64,000 bases of DNA from Dinoroseobacter sp049800835. GTDB taxonomy: Bacteria > Pseudomonadota > Alphaproteobacteria > Rhodobacterales > Rhodobacteraceae. Location of the stretch: assembly GCF_049800835.1 (NCBI RefSeq), contig NZ_JBNAFU010000001.1:744001-808000 (forward strand). Reading direction: 5' to 3'. This document shows, piece after piece, positions 7,896 through 15,645 of the stretch. Made by a program: the position numbers and the translations under genes. Within the stretch, counting starts at the first letter, position 1. The number at the start of each line of letters is the position of its first letter. The notes under the pieces are model-generated. The model ran no database searches. It saw nothing but the letters and a program-made list of their open reading frames with translations, and was not told where the DNA came from.

Positions 7896-8620
7896 GACAC
7901 CTCTCCCTGCTTTTCGGACGGGCTCAGTACGCCGGCGGCCGTGAATGCACGGGGGCGTGCGCCGGTTTCGGTTGGCTGCTGGTCGTCGCGCATATGCTGG
8001 TCAATCCGGGCCTTGGCAGCCAACAGAAAGCCCAGCACGATGAAACCGCCGGGCGGCAGGATCAAAAGCAGGAAACCGGGGTAGTTCGGAAAGACCGTCA
8101 TTTCCAGGAAAGCGAAGCGCGGGCCAAGCAGGATATCTGCATCCGCAAAAAGCGTCCCGGCCCCCAAAATTTCGCGGATCCCCCCAAGGAGCACCAGCGC
8201 AATGGTAAATCCAGCGCCCATCATCAACCCGTCAAAGGCAGCCGGGATCGGCCCCTGACGCGAGGCAAATGCCTCGGCCCGGCCAAGAATGGCGCAGTTG
8301 GTGACGATCAGCGGAATGAAAAGCCCCAGCACCTTGTGCAACTCGTGCGCCCATGCGTTGAGGGCCAGGTCCACGATGGTGACAAGGGTCGCAATGATCA
8401 GCACAAACGCGGGAATGCGGATTTCGGGCGTGATCAACGGGCGGGCGAGCGAAACGGCCGCCCCCGAGGCAACCATTACGCCGGTGGAGGCCAGCCCCAT
8501 ACCCAGCCCGTTGGTGGCGGTGCCGGTGACAGCCAACAGCGGACAAAGGGCAAGGAACTGCCCGAAAACGACGTTGTTGTCCCATATGCCGTCCCGCGCG
8601 ATTTTTCGGTAGCTGGTCAT
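7892..8620 (-). CDS. rnfE: RnfE membrane subunit of the Rnf electron transport complex
   Basis: This 242-residue membrane protein of the RnfA/RnfE/NqrDE family has about six transmembrane segments. Typical marks are NNVVFGQFLALCPLLAVTG (15-33), ITPEIRIPAFVLIIATLVT and LIVTNCAILGRAEAFA with its conserved Cys. RnfE and RnfA hold an Fe-S cluster in the membrane through their facing Cys residues (family knowledge). The complex uses ion-motive force to push electrons from NAD(P)H to ferredoxin for nitrogenase. It overlaps rnfG and rnfH, so expression is coupled. Confidence 0.95.
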   Translation of the reverse strand: MTSYRKIARDGIWDNNVVFGQFLALCPLLAVTGTATNGLGMGLASTGVMVASGAAVSLARPLITPEIRIPAFVLIIATLVTIVDLALNAWAHELHKVLGLFIPLIVTNCAILGRAEAFASRQGPIPAAFDGLMMGAGFTIALVLLGGIREILGAGTLFADADILLGPRFAFLEMTVFPNYPGFLLLILPPGGFIVLGFLLAAKARIDQHMRDDQQPTETGARPRAFTAAGVLSPSEKQGEVS

Positions 8621-9261
8621 GTGCGACCCTCCGGAGAGAAAGCGTTCAGGATGTCGGTGCGGTTGCGTTCGAACAGGTGAAGCCCGCGCTCAACGGCCTG
8701 CACGACCGCGCGCGGCGTGATGCTCGCACCCGAGAACTGGTCGAACACACCACCGTCCTTCTTCACCCCCCAGCCCTCCGGCGCCGGATTGCGGAGCGAA
8801 GTTCCGGCGAAACTGTCAATCCAGTCGCTCTTGCGTCGCTCGATCTTGTCCCCGAGGCCGGGCGTTTCGGCGTGTGACAGCACGCGTGCGCCAAGAACGG
8901 TGCCGTCTGCGGACACGCCGATCAAGACGTTGATCCCGCCCGCATATCCAAACGACGTCACCTCCACCGCAATGGCGCTCACCTCTTCTTCAAGCGTTGC
9001 CACGTGGAAAACGACAAGCCCTTCATGGAGGTCGTCGACCTCCAGCACCGTGGCCGAGACGTCATTGTCGTGCAGTGCCTCCGGGATGACCTGCCGCAGA
9101 GATGCCATGCGGTCTTCGGACAGGCGCAGGGCTATGGTTGCCGCCGTCATGGAGTGACTGGCTGACAAAATGACGGCTGCGGAGAGCGCAAAGAGGCCAA
9201 GCAACAGCCCATGGCGGAGCGGCGACGTTTCAAACCACAGTCTCGCGCCGGAGAGGGTCAT
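8617..9261 (-). CDS. rnfG: RnfG, covalently flavinylated periplasmic subunit of Rnf
   Basis: This 214-residue protein has one N-terminal membrane anchor (~18-38) and a periplasmic FMN-binding domain. The flavinylation motif SGASIT is at 177-182, with the FMN-accepting residue expected at Ser180, where many homologues have Thr. GARVLSHAETPGLGDKI (124-140) is the conserved FMN-domain stretch. FMN is attached by ApbE, encoded on the opposite strand of the same island at 15642-16772. The start at ATG 9261 overlaps the rnfD stop. Confidence 0.93.
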   Translation of the reverse strand: MTLSGARLWFETSPLRHGLLLGLFALSAAVILSASHSMTAATIALRLSEDRMASLRQVIPEALHDNDVSATVLEVDDLHEGLVVFHVATLEEEVSAIAVEVTSFGYAGGINVLIGVSADGTVLGARVLSHAETPGLGDKIERRKSDWIDSFAGTSLRNPAPEGWGVKKDGGVFDQFSGASITPRAVVQAVERGLHLFERNRTDILNAFSPEGRT

Positions 9262-10328
9262 GGCCGGTCCTCCAGCGGAAGCGGATCGCCCGCGCGTGTG
9301 CGCCCGAAGACACGCGGACGCGTGTACTTGTCGATCAACGGTACGCAGGCATTCATCAGCAGCACCGCAAAAGCAACGCCTTCTGGGAATGCACCCCAAG
9401 TCCGAATAACGAAGATCAGCGCACCAATCCCCATGCCGTAAAGCGTTTTGCCAAGCGCCGTCATGGGCGCGGTCACATAGTCCGTCGCGATAAAGAACGC
9501 GCAAAAGACGACCGATCCGGTGGCGATGTGAAAGAGCGGCGGCGGGTAATGGGCAGGATCCAAGACATGCGCGATTGCCGACAGGACCGCGACAGTGCCC
9601 ATGACAGCCAAAGGTACCGACACCGTGATGATCCGCAACAGGATCAGCCCAAGCCCCCCCAGACCAAGAAGAACAGCGCTGGTTTCACCAAGGCTGCCTG
9701 ACACGCGCCCGAAAAACTGTGTGCGCAACACCTCCGCGCTCAAAACGCTTGGGTCCATCCCGTTTTCGGAATGCAGTATGCTTTGCACCTCGCTCAGGAT
9801 GGTGGCGCCACTGATCGCATCCGGCGGGATGTACCCTCCGAAGGTGATGTCGAGTGCCTCGACAAAACCCGGTGTCTCGCTCACCCCGACGGGGGCTACC
9901 CAGGTGGTCATCTGCACCGGCAAGGCCACAAGCAGAACCGCACGTGCAACCATTGCCGGGTTGAACAGGTTCTGACCCAGACCGCCAAAAACATGCTTGC
10001 CCAGAATGATGGCAATTGCCGCACCCAAGGCCCCGACCCACCACGGTGCCCAGGGCGGCAGCGTCATGGCCACGAGCCATCCGGTCAGGAACGCTGACCC
10101 ATCGGTCGCAAAATGCAGAACCGCCCTGCCGGTCAGATAGAGGCACAGAGCCTCGACCAGAACCGCCGTGACGACCGTGACGGCGAACAGGAACAAGGCG
10201 GGCCAGCCAAACAGAACGATGCCGAAGGCCGTCGCGGGGAAAAGACACGTCATCACCGCGATCATCGTGCGCGAGACCGTGAACATCGAATGGGTGTAGG
10301 GGGCGGCTCTGACGGTGTGATGGGTCAT
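9258..10328 (-). CDS. rnfD: RnfD membrane flavoprotein subunit of Rnf
   Basis: This 356-residue membrane protein of the NqrB/RnfD family has 8-10 predicted transmembrane segments. GKHVFGGLGQNLFNPAM (110-126) is a family signature, and SGAT (173-176) is the site where FMN is linked to Thr176. The start at ATG 10328 overlaps the rnfC stop by ATGA. RnfD carries electrons across the membrane together with RnfG, A and E. It needs ApbE for maturation. Confidence 0.94.
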   Translation of the reverse strand: MTHHTVRAAPYTHSMFTVSRTMIAVMTCLFPATAFGIVLFGWPALFLFAVTVVTAVLVEALCLYLTGRAVLHFATDGSAFLTGWLVAMTLPPWAPWWVGALGAAIAIILGKHVFGGLGQNLFNPAMVARAVLLVALPVQMTTWVAPVGVSETPGFVEALDITFGGYIPPDAISGATILSEVQSILHSENGMDPSVLSAEVLRTQFFGRVSGSLGETSAVLLGLGGLGLILLRIITVSVPLAVMGTVAVLSAIAHVLDPAHYPPPLFHIATGSVVFCAFFIATDYVTAPMTALGKTLYGMGIGALIFVIRTWGAFPEGVAFAVLLMNACVPLIDKYTRPRVFGRTRAGDPLPLEDRP

Positions 10329-11869
10329 TGGTCTGCCGCCTCCGCTGGCTGTGCGGCTGCGTCCTCGGCGGCTTTCGCCTCGGCTTCCTTGCGTTTTTTC
10401 TCTGCCATCATCGCTTTGCGCTTGGCCATTGCGGCGCGTTTGGCCTCGGCAATCGCTTCTTCCCGCGCTGTGCGTGCCGCGGCGAGGCGCTTTGTTTCCT
10501 CCCGCTGGTGCGCCTGGCTTTGCTTTTCGGCAAGCTTGCCTTTTGCGAAACTGAACCCTTGCACAAGGGGGATGTTCGAGGGGCAGGCAAAGGTGCAGCA
10601 CCCACAGGAAATACAGTCGAGCAATCCGATCTCCGAGGCCCCTTCGAGGTCGTCGGACTGGATGCGCGCGTTCATCTCGAACGGTGCCAGACCGCTCGGG
10701 CACGCCCGTACACAGGACCCGCAGCGGATGCAGGGCTTGGCCTCGGCACGGCGCAGTTCGGATTTGGTCAGGGCCAGAACACCGCTGGTGCTCTTGATCA
10801 CCGGAACGCGCAGAGACCGGATCGGCTGGCCCATCATCGGGCCGCCCAGAAGCAGCTGTTCTTCGGCCCCGGTCAGCCCTCCGCAGTGGTCGAGCACTTC
10901 GTTCAAGGGCGTGCCGATCAACACACGCAGGTTCGCCGGCGCCTTCACACCCCGGCCCGAGATGGTCACGATCCGCGACAGCGACGGCTCGCCGTACCGC
11001 ATGGCCAGGTGGACGGCATGGGCCGTGGCGGCGTTATGGACGATCACGCCCAGCTCTGCCGACAAGGCGCGCGCGGGTGTCTCGCGCCCGGTGATCGCCT
11101 TGACCAGATGATTGCCAGACCCCATCGGGTACTGGGTCGGCAACACCTGCACCTCAATCTGGAAACCCAATCGGTGCGTAAACTGTGAAATCGCCGAAAT
11201 CGCTTCGGGCTTGTTCGCCTCGATCCCGACCACGATCCGCGAAACACCCAGCGCCTTGGCCATGATCGCAGCGCCATCGGCAACCTCTTCGGCGTGCTCG
11301 CGGATCAGGCGGTCGTCGCAGGTCAGATAGGGTTCGCATTCCGCGCAATTGATGATCAGCAGGTCCAGGTCGTACTTCTTTCCGAGGTTCAGCTTGACGG
11401 CAGCCGGAAATCCGGCACCGCCCATGCCGACTATCCCCGCATCCGCCGCCCGACGCGCGATGTCTTCGGGGGTGGCATCCTCGGGATGCAGGGCGGGCAA
11501 ACGCGGGCCCCACCGATCCTCTCCATCCGGGCGGATGGTTATTGTCGGCACCGGAAGTCCCGACGGATGCGGCGCGGTGAAATGACCAACGGCAAGCACC
11601 CGTCCAGACGTCGGGGCATGCACATTGGCGGAAATGGGTCCGCGCGCCTTGGCAACCAACTGGCCCTTGAGAACATCATCGCCGCGGTTCACCAGAGGTT
11701 CGGCCTGCGCGCCGATATGCTGGCGCAAGGGCAACCGGATCAGGCTTGGCAGCGGCATGGTCTGCACAGGCGCATCCGCGGTCAGGAACTTGCGTCCTTG
11801 CGGATGCACCCCGCCCTTCAGGGCAAACAGACCGCGCGGTTTCAGCAGATGGGCCAGGGAAATGCTCAT
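10325..11869 (-). CDS. rnfC: RnfC, NADH- and Fe-S-binding subunit of Rnf
   Basis: This 514-residue protein has an NuoF-like NAD/FMN core (GMGGAGFPAAVKL near 148-160, NCAECEPYLTCD near 174-185). Two [4Fe-4S] motifs, CIRCGSCVRACP and CISCGCCTFACP, lie near residues 370-420. The C-terminal tail of ~80 residues is rich in Lys, Ala and Glu (a charged helix typical of many RnfC proteins). It is the electron entry subunit. The start at ATG 11869 overlaps the rnfB stop; longer frame extensions upstream are only rnfB read out of frame. Confidence 0.95.
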   Translation of the reverse strand: MSISLAHLLKPRGLFALKGGVHPQGRKFLTADAPVQTMPLPSLIRLPLRQHIGAQAEPLVNRGDDVLKGQLVAKARGPISANVHAPTSGRVLAVGHFTAPHPSGLPVPTITIRPDGEDRWGPRLPALHPEDATPEDIARRAADAGIVGMGGAGFPAAVKLNLGKKYDLDLLIINCAECEPYLTCDDRLIREHAEEVADGAAIMAKALGVSRIVVGIEANKPEAISAISQFTHRLGFQIEVQVLPTQYPMGSGNHLVKAITGRETPARALSAELGVIVHNAATAHAVHLAMRYGEPSLSRIVTISGRGVKAPANLRVLIGTPLNEVLDHCGGLTGAEEQLLLGGPMMGQPIRSLRVPVIKSTSGVLALTKSELRRAEAKPCIRCGSCVRACPSGLAPFEMNARIQSDDLEGASEIGLLDCISCGCCTFACPSNIPLVQGFSFAKGKLAEKQSQAHQREETKRLAAARTAREEAIAEAKRAAMAKRKAMMAEKKRKEAEAKAAEDAAAQPAEAADQ

Positions 11870-12435
11870 GTCGCGCGCCTCATCAACTCGGACGCATGAC
11901 TGAGGTCGGGCTTTTCCCAGTACCAGTTTGCCAGGCTGCGCGGCTTCTCGCGCAGCAGGATCGCTTCGGTCGGACAAACCGCGACGCAGGCATCGCAGCC
12001 GATACAGGCGTCTGTCACGACAGTGTGGATCTGCTTGGCCGCTCCGACGATCGCGTCCGTGGGACAGCGCTTGAAACACTTGGTGCAGCCGGTGCAGTGA
12101 TCCTCGAAGATAAAGGCCACAAGCGGCGCGGTATCTTCCATCCCCGACAACGCTCCTGTCGGGACCTCGCCCGCGCCGACGACTTCGGCAAGTTCGATGG
12201 CAAGGTCGCGCCCCCCCGGCGGACACAAGGTGACAGGCGCACTGCCCTCGGCCAAAGCCTCTGCCGCGCCACGACATCCGGGAAAACTGCATTGCCCACA
12301 GTTGGTTCCCGGCAGCATTTGTTCGATCTCGTCCACGATTGGGGGCGTTTCGACGTAAAATCGCTTGGCCGCCACGCCAAGCAGCGCACCAAGCCCCACA
12401 CCGAGGGCAGACATGGACAAAGCAGCGGTCAGCAT
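11866..12435 (-). CDS. rnfB: RnfB ferredoxin-like subunit of Rnf
   Basis: This 189-residue protein has an N-terminal membrane anchor (1-24), a 4Fe-4S motif with Cys46, Cys49, Cys54 and Cys71, and two ferredoxin-type clusters (CTGCTKCFKRCP and CIGCDACVAVCP) in the C-terminal half. It is the cytoplasmic subunit thought to pass electrons to soluble ferredoxins such as FdxC/FdxN encoded close by. It begins 18 nt after rnfA and overlaps rnfC. Confidence 0.95.
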   Translation of the reverse strand: MLTAALSMSALGVGLGALLGVAAKRFYVETPPIVDEIEQMLPGTNCGQCSFPGCRGAAEALAEGSAPVTLCPPGGRDLAIELAEVVGAGEVPTGALSGMEDTAPLVAFIFEDHCTGCTKCFKRCPTDAIVGAAKQIHTVVTDACIGCDACVAVCPTEAILLREKPRSLANWYWEKPDLSHASELMRRAT

Positions 12436-12453
12436 CTGATCAAGTGCTCCGGT

Positions 12454-13035
12454 TCAGTTGGGGACCAGACCGGCAAAGCCCATGAACCCCATGGACAAGA
12501 GACCGGCGACGATGAAAGCGATGGGTGCGCCCGCAAACGCGGACGGCACGGCGAGTTGCGCCATCTGCTCGCGCAGACCCGCAAAGATGACGAGGACAAC
12601 CGAAAACCCGAGCGCAGAGCCAAACCCGTACAGAACGCTCTGCGCAAAGTTGTGGCCCTCCTGAATGTTCAGAAGCGCAACGCCGAGCACGGCGCAGTTG
12701 GTGGTAATGAGCGGAAGGAAGATTCCGAGCGCCCGGTACAGCTGTGGTGAGATCTTCCGCATCACGGTTTCGGTGAATTGCACGATTGCGGCGATCACCA
12801 GAATGAAGCTCAGGATACGCAGGAATTCGAGGCCGAAAGGCGCGAGGATAAACCACTCCACCGCCCAGCCGGACGCCGCTGCAAGTGTCAGCACGAAGGT
12901 GGTGGCAAGACCCATACCAACGGCAGCGTCCACTTTGCGCGACACGCCCATGAACGGGCAAAGGCCGAGAAACTTCACCAGTACCACGTTGTTGACCAAG
13001 GCGGTCCCCAACAGGATGGCAAAGAAATCTTGCAT
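12454..13035 (-). CDS. rnfA: RnfA membrane subunit of Rnf
   Basis: This 193-residue, six-helix membrane protein is homologous to RnfE. Family marks are FFAILLGTALVNNVVLVKFLGLCPFMG at the start (with a Cys) and LPLITTNCAVLGVALLN in the middle. ATG 13035 was chosen over upstream in-frame codons because it sits ~40 nt after the predicted sigma-54 transcription start and begins the conserved MQDFFAI. It is the first gene of the eight-gene minus-strand rnf operon. Confidence 0.95.
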   Translation of the reverse strand: MQDFFAILLGTALVNNVVLVKFLGLCPFMGVSRKVDAAVGMGLATTFVLTLAAASGWAVEWFILAPFGLEFLRILSFILVIAAIVQFTETVMRKISPQLYRALGIFLPLITTNCAVLGVALLNIQEGHNFAQSVLYGFGSALGFSVVLVIFAGLREQMAQLAVPSAFAGAPIAFIVAGLLSMGFMGFAGLVPN

Positions 13036-13084
13036 GTCAGACCCTTTCCGAAAGTGCCGCAGGAAGCGGCTCTCGGGAGGGTTC

Positions 13085-13100
13085 AGCAAGCATCGTGCCA
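13085..13100 (-). promoter_or_regulatory. Sigma-54 (-24/-12) promoter of the rnf operon
   Basis: On the minus strand the sequence reads TTGGCACG-ATGC-TTGCT, an almost perfect RpoN site (-24 TGGCACG at 13100-13094, -12 TTGCT at 13089-13085). Transcription should start near 13075, leaving a leader of about 40 nt before rnfA. The NifA site at 13174-13189 lies upstream. Confidence 0.9.
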
Positions 13101-13173
13101 AGCCCGAACGGGTCTTCTGCCCCAACGCCTTGCCCCTGGTCGGGCGGCGGCTTCGCGCAGGGACCCCGGTCAA

Positions 13174-13189
13174 TGTTACGAAACCTACA
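13174..13189. promoter_or_regulatory. NifA upstream activator sequence shared by rnf and fprA operons
   Basis: The sequence TGT-TACGAAACCT-ACA fits TGT-N10-ACA, the NifA recognition motif. It is symmetric and lies about 75 bp from the rnf -24 element on one side and about 62 bp from the fprA -24 element on the other. No other such site was seen in this divergent region, so one NifA complex probably serves both operons. Confidence 0.8.
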
Positions 13190-13250
13190 ATTTGTCCGTC
13201 ACACGGCGCGCCTGCCCTTCGAAGCCTGCGAGTTACTCGAATTCGCAGCT

Positions 13251-13266
13251 TGGCACGCTCCTTGCT
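13251..13266 (+). promoter_or_regulatory. Sigma-54 (-24/-12) promoter of the fprA-fdxCN operon
   Basis: TTGGCACG-CTCC-TTGCT is a consensus RpoN site (-24 TGGCACG at 13251-13257, -12 TTGCT at 13262-13266). The expected transcription start is near 13276. This excludes ATG 13272 as the start of the flavodiiron gene and favours GTG 13308. Confidence 0.9.
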
Positions 13267-13307
13267 GGATCATGCCAAGAAGTGAGCCTGAGACGGAGAG
13301 CCGCCGC

Positions 13308-14618
13308 GTGCCTGACGCCAATGACATCCCGGGTGCTGCCCCCTTGGCCCCATGCATCGACGGCACGGGGCCCGTGTCGGTCACGGACAGGATCACGTGG
13401 ATCGGCGCACTTGACCCAACGCTGCGCAGCTTTGACATCATCCTCAAGACCGCCAACGGGACGAGCTATAACTCCTACGTCGTGCGCGGATCGAAGGGCG
13501 TTGCCGTTATCGACACGGTGAAGGAACCGTTCATCGCCGACTTTCTGGAAAAACTCGAACAGGTCGCGCGCTACGAAGAGATCACGACACTCGTGCTCAA
13601 CCACCTGGAGCCGGACCATACCGGCGCGGTCACCGCGCTGCTTGAGCGGGCACCGCATCTGCGTATTCACGTCTCGACGCGTGGACTTCTGGTGTTGCGG
13701 GCCCTCTTGAAGGACGATTTCGACAGGTTCGATGTGCAAGCGGTCAGCTGCGGTGAAACCGTGTCGCTTGGCGATCGTTCGCTGCGGTTCCTGACCACGC
13801 CCTATGTGCACTGGCCCGACACCCAATGCACCTATGTCGAAGAGGAACAGGTGCTGTTCACCTGCGATTTCCTCGGTTGCCACTATTGCGACGGGCGGCT
13901 GTTCAACGATGCCGTCGGCGACTTCCGGTTTTCGTTCGAGTACTATTTCGACCACATCATGCGGCCGTTTCGCCCCTACGTGATCGAAGCGCTCGACAAG
14001 ATCGAACCGCTTGGGGCGCGGATCATCGCGCCCGGTCACGGACCGGTCCTGCGCTCCCACCCGGAGGCGTATATCCAACACTACCGCCGCCTTGTGACGC
14101 CTCGGCTCGCCAGCGAAACGGGCGCGGAAAAGACCTTGCTCATCTTTTATGTCAGCGCATACGGCGCGACCGAACAGATGGCGCAGGCGATCTGCGCAGG
14201 CGCATCCGATGTGGCAGATGTGCGCGTATCCATGTTCGACCTGCAAGGCGGGGAAGTCCTGCCATTCGTCAACCTGATCGAAGAAGCGGACGGCATCGCG
14301 ATCGGCACCCCCACGATCAATGGCGACGCGGTCCGCACTGTGTGGGACCTGCTGTCCAGCCTTGTGGACATCGACACCAAGGGAAAGGTCGGCGCGGCGT
14401 TCGGATCGTTCGGCTGGTCCGGCGAGGCCGTCTCGATGGTGGAGAACCGCTTGCAGGGTCTGAAGATGCGTGTCCCGGAGCCGGGGCTGCGGATCAAGTT
14501 GCACCCGCGCGCCGACGAACAGAACGCCTGTCGCGACTTTGGCAAGCAACTGGCGCTGCATCTGACCGGGCGCACCACCCCGCGCGAGATCGACATGTCG
14601 GAGCTCTTTGCCAAATGA
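13308..14618 (+). CDS. fprA: Flavodiiron protein (A-type flavoprotein, FprA-like), nif-associated
   Basis: This 436-residue protein has an N-terminal metallo-beta-lactamase-like diiron domain with the ligand motif HLEPDH (His99, Glu101, Asp103, His104) and the later GH of APGHGPVL. A C-terminal flavodoxin domain follows (FYVSAYGATEQMAQAI near 285). Flavodiiron proteins reduce O2 or NO to protect anaerobic enzymes; nif-linked FprA is known from Rhodobacter capsulatus. The start is GTG 13308 with GGAGAG 7 nt upstream, because the sigma-54 start point lies downstream of ATG 13272. It heads the operon fprA-fdxC-fdxN-rseC-apbE. Confidence 0.88.
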   Translation: MPDANDIPGAAPLAPCIDGTGPVSVTDRITWIGALDPTLRSFDIILKTANGTSYNSYVVRGSKGVAVIDTVKEPFIADFLEKLEQVARYEEITTLVLNHLEPDHTGAVTALLERAPHLRIHVSTRGLLVLRALLKDDFDRFDVQAVSCGETVSLGDRSLRFLTTPYVHWPDTQCTYVEEEQVLFTCDFLGCHYCDGRLFNDAVGDFRFSFEYYFDHIMRPFRPYVIEALDKIEPLGARIIAPGHGPVLRSHPEAYIQHYRRLVTPRLASETGAEKTLLIFYVSAYGATEQMAQAICAGASDVADVRVSMFDLQGGEVLPFVNLIEEADGIAIGTPTINGDAVRTVWDLLSSLVDIDTKGKVGAAFGSFGWSGEAVSMVENRLQGLKMRVPEPGLRIKLHPRADEQNACRDFGKQLALHLTGRTTPREIDMSELFAK

Positions 14619-14640
14619 GCCCTAGGAAAAGGAGACACCC

Positions 14641-14928
14641 ATGCCTGTTGGAAAACTGACATTCGAAGACGTGGCGATGACCGTCAATGTGCCCGAAGGC
14701 ACCCGCATCATCGAGATTTCGGAGAAGATCGGCGCCGGCATCACCTATGGCTGCCGCGCCGGCGAATGCGGCACGTGTCTGACCCATGTGGTCGACGGGG
14801 CCGAGAACCTGTCTGACCCCTCAGCGCTCGAATTGCGCGTTCTGAAGGAAAACCTTGCCGGTCGCCAGGATCGCCTGGCCTGCCAATGCCAAATTCTGGG
14901 CGGCGCCGTCACCGTACGCCCGGGGTGA
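14641..14928 (+). CDS. fdxC: [2Fe-2S] ferredoxin FdxC
   Basis: This 95-residue plant-type ferredoxin has cluster ligands Cys38, Cys43 and Cys46 (YGCRAGECGTC) and the fourth in the LACQC segment (Cys81 or Cys83). It matches FdxC (ferredoxin IV) of Rhodobacter capsulatus, which also sits beside fdxN and rnf. It starts 22 nt after fprA with AAAGGAG upstream. It probably shuttles electrons between Rnf or FprA and other carriers during diazotrophic growth. Confidence 0.88.
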   Translation: MPVGKLTFEDVAMTVNVPEGTRIIEISEKIGAGITYGCRAGECGTCLTHVVDGAENLSDPSALELRVLKENLAGRQDRLACQCQILGGAVTVRPG

Positions 14929-14986
14929 ACAAGACCCCCATCGCCGGTCTGCTGCCGGTGCACCCTCAACCAGAAAGGACCTGACC

Positions 14987-15187
14987 ATGGCCATGTTTAT
15001 CGTTCCCGACCTCTGTACCGCTTGCGGTGATTGCGAACCCGTTTGCCCGACCGGCGCCATCGTACCCAAGAAAGGACTGTTCTTCATCAATGCCGCCGTC
15101 TGCACCGAATGCGAACCGGATCATGACATGCCGCAATGCCTCGAAGTCTGCATGGAGGTCGATTGCATCATTCCCGCGGAGGCATGA
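14987..15187 (+). CDS. fdxN: 2[4Fe-4S] ferredoxin FdxN, likely direct donor to nitrogenase reductase
   Basis: This 66-residue dicluster ferredoxin has motif I CTACGDCEPVCPTGAI and motif II CTECEPDHDMPQCLEVC, the longer second loop typical of FdxN/alvin-type ferredoxins. In Rhodobacter capsulatus FdxN is the main electron donor to NifH. ATG 14987 is used, preceded by AGAAAGGA; ATG 14993 is an alternative. It overlaps the following rseC-like gene. Confidence 0.9.
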   Translation: MAMFIVPDLCTACGDCEPVCPTGAIVPKKGLFFINAAVCTECEPDHDMPQCLEVCMEVDCIIPAEA

Positions 15188-15645
15188 TGGACCGCGCTGC
15201 ACACCCCCCTGAACACCCGCGCCGCATGAAGCAACGCGGGCGGGTCGTGCATGCCGCCAACGGCCGGGTGCAGGTCGAGGTAGATCCGGCCCCCGGATGC
15301 GGGGCCTGCGCCGCGCGGGCCGGATGCGGCACCAGCGCCCTTGCCGAGATACTCAAGAGCCGTCCGACACCTTTGACGTTTCGGTGCGACGCCCCGTTGC
15401 AATCCGGGCAGGACATTGACGTGTCGCTGCCAGCTGCGGATTTCATCAAGGCTGCGTGCCTTGCCTTTCTTCTGCCGGCGACGGTGTTGGTTGGCGCAAT
15501 CTGGATTACCTCCATGCTGGCGCTGCCCGTGGTGGCGTCATCCGCTTTCGCGGGTGCGGCCTTTGGCCTGTCATTCCTGCCGCTGTGGCTGGCAGAGCGA
15601 CGCGGCCTCTTGTGGGCGCGCATCAAACTGGACGCGCCGGAATGA
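15187..15645 (+). CDS. rseC: RseC/MucC-like (SoxR-reducing system) membrane protein
   Basis: This 152-residue protein has the RseC plan: an N-terminal region with the Cys motif CGACAARAGCG (near 40) and two transmembrane helices (~95-115 and ~118-138), then a short basic tail. RseC-family proteins accompany Rnf genes in several proteobacteria (rsx/rse) and may help Rnf assembly or redox tuning. ATG 15187 is preferred, with GGAGG 4 nt upstream; ATG 15184 is possible. It overlaps fdxN and apbE. Confidence 0.75.
   Translation: MDRAAHPPEHPRRMKQRGRVVHAANGRVQVEVDPAPGCGACAARAGCGTSALAEILKSRPTPLTFRCDAPLQSGQDIDVSLPAADFIKAACLAFLLPATVLVGAIWITSMLALPVVASSAFAGAAFGLSFLPLWLAERRGLLWARIKLDAPE

Noticed and set aside
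13272..13274. ATG as start of the flavodiiron protein
   Set aside because: It is upstream of the transcription start predicted from the sigma-54 promoter at 13251-13266.
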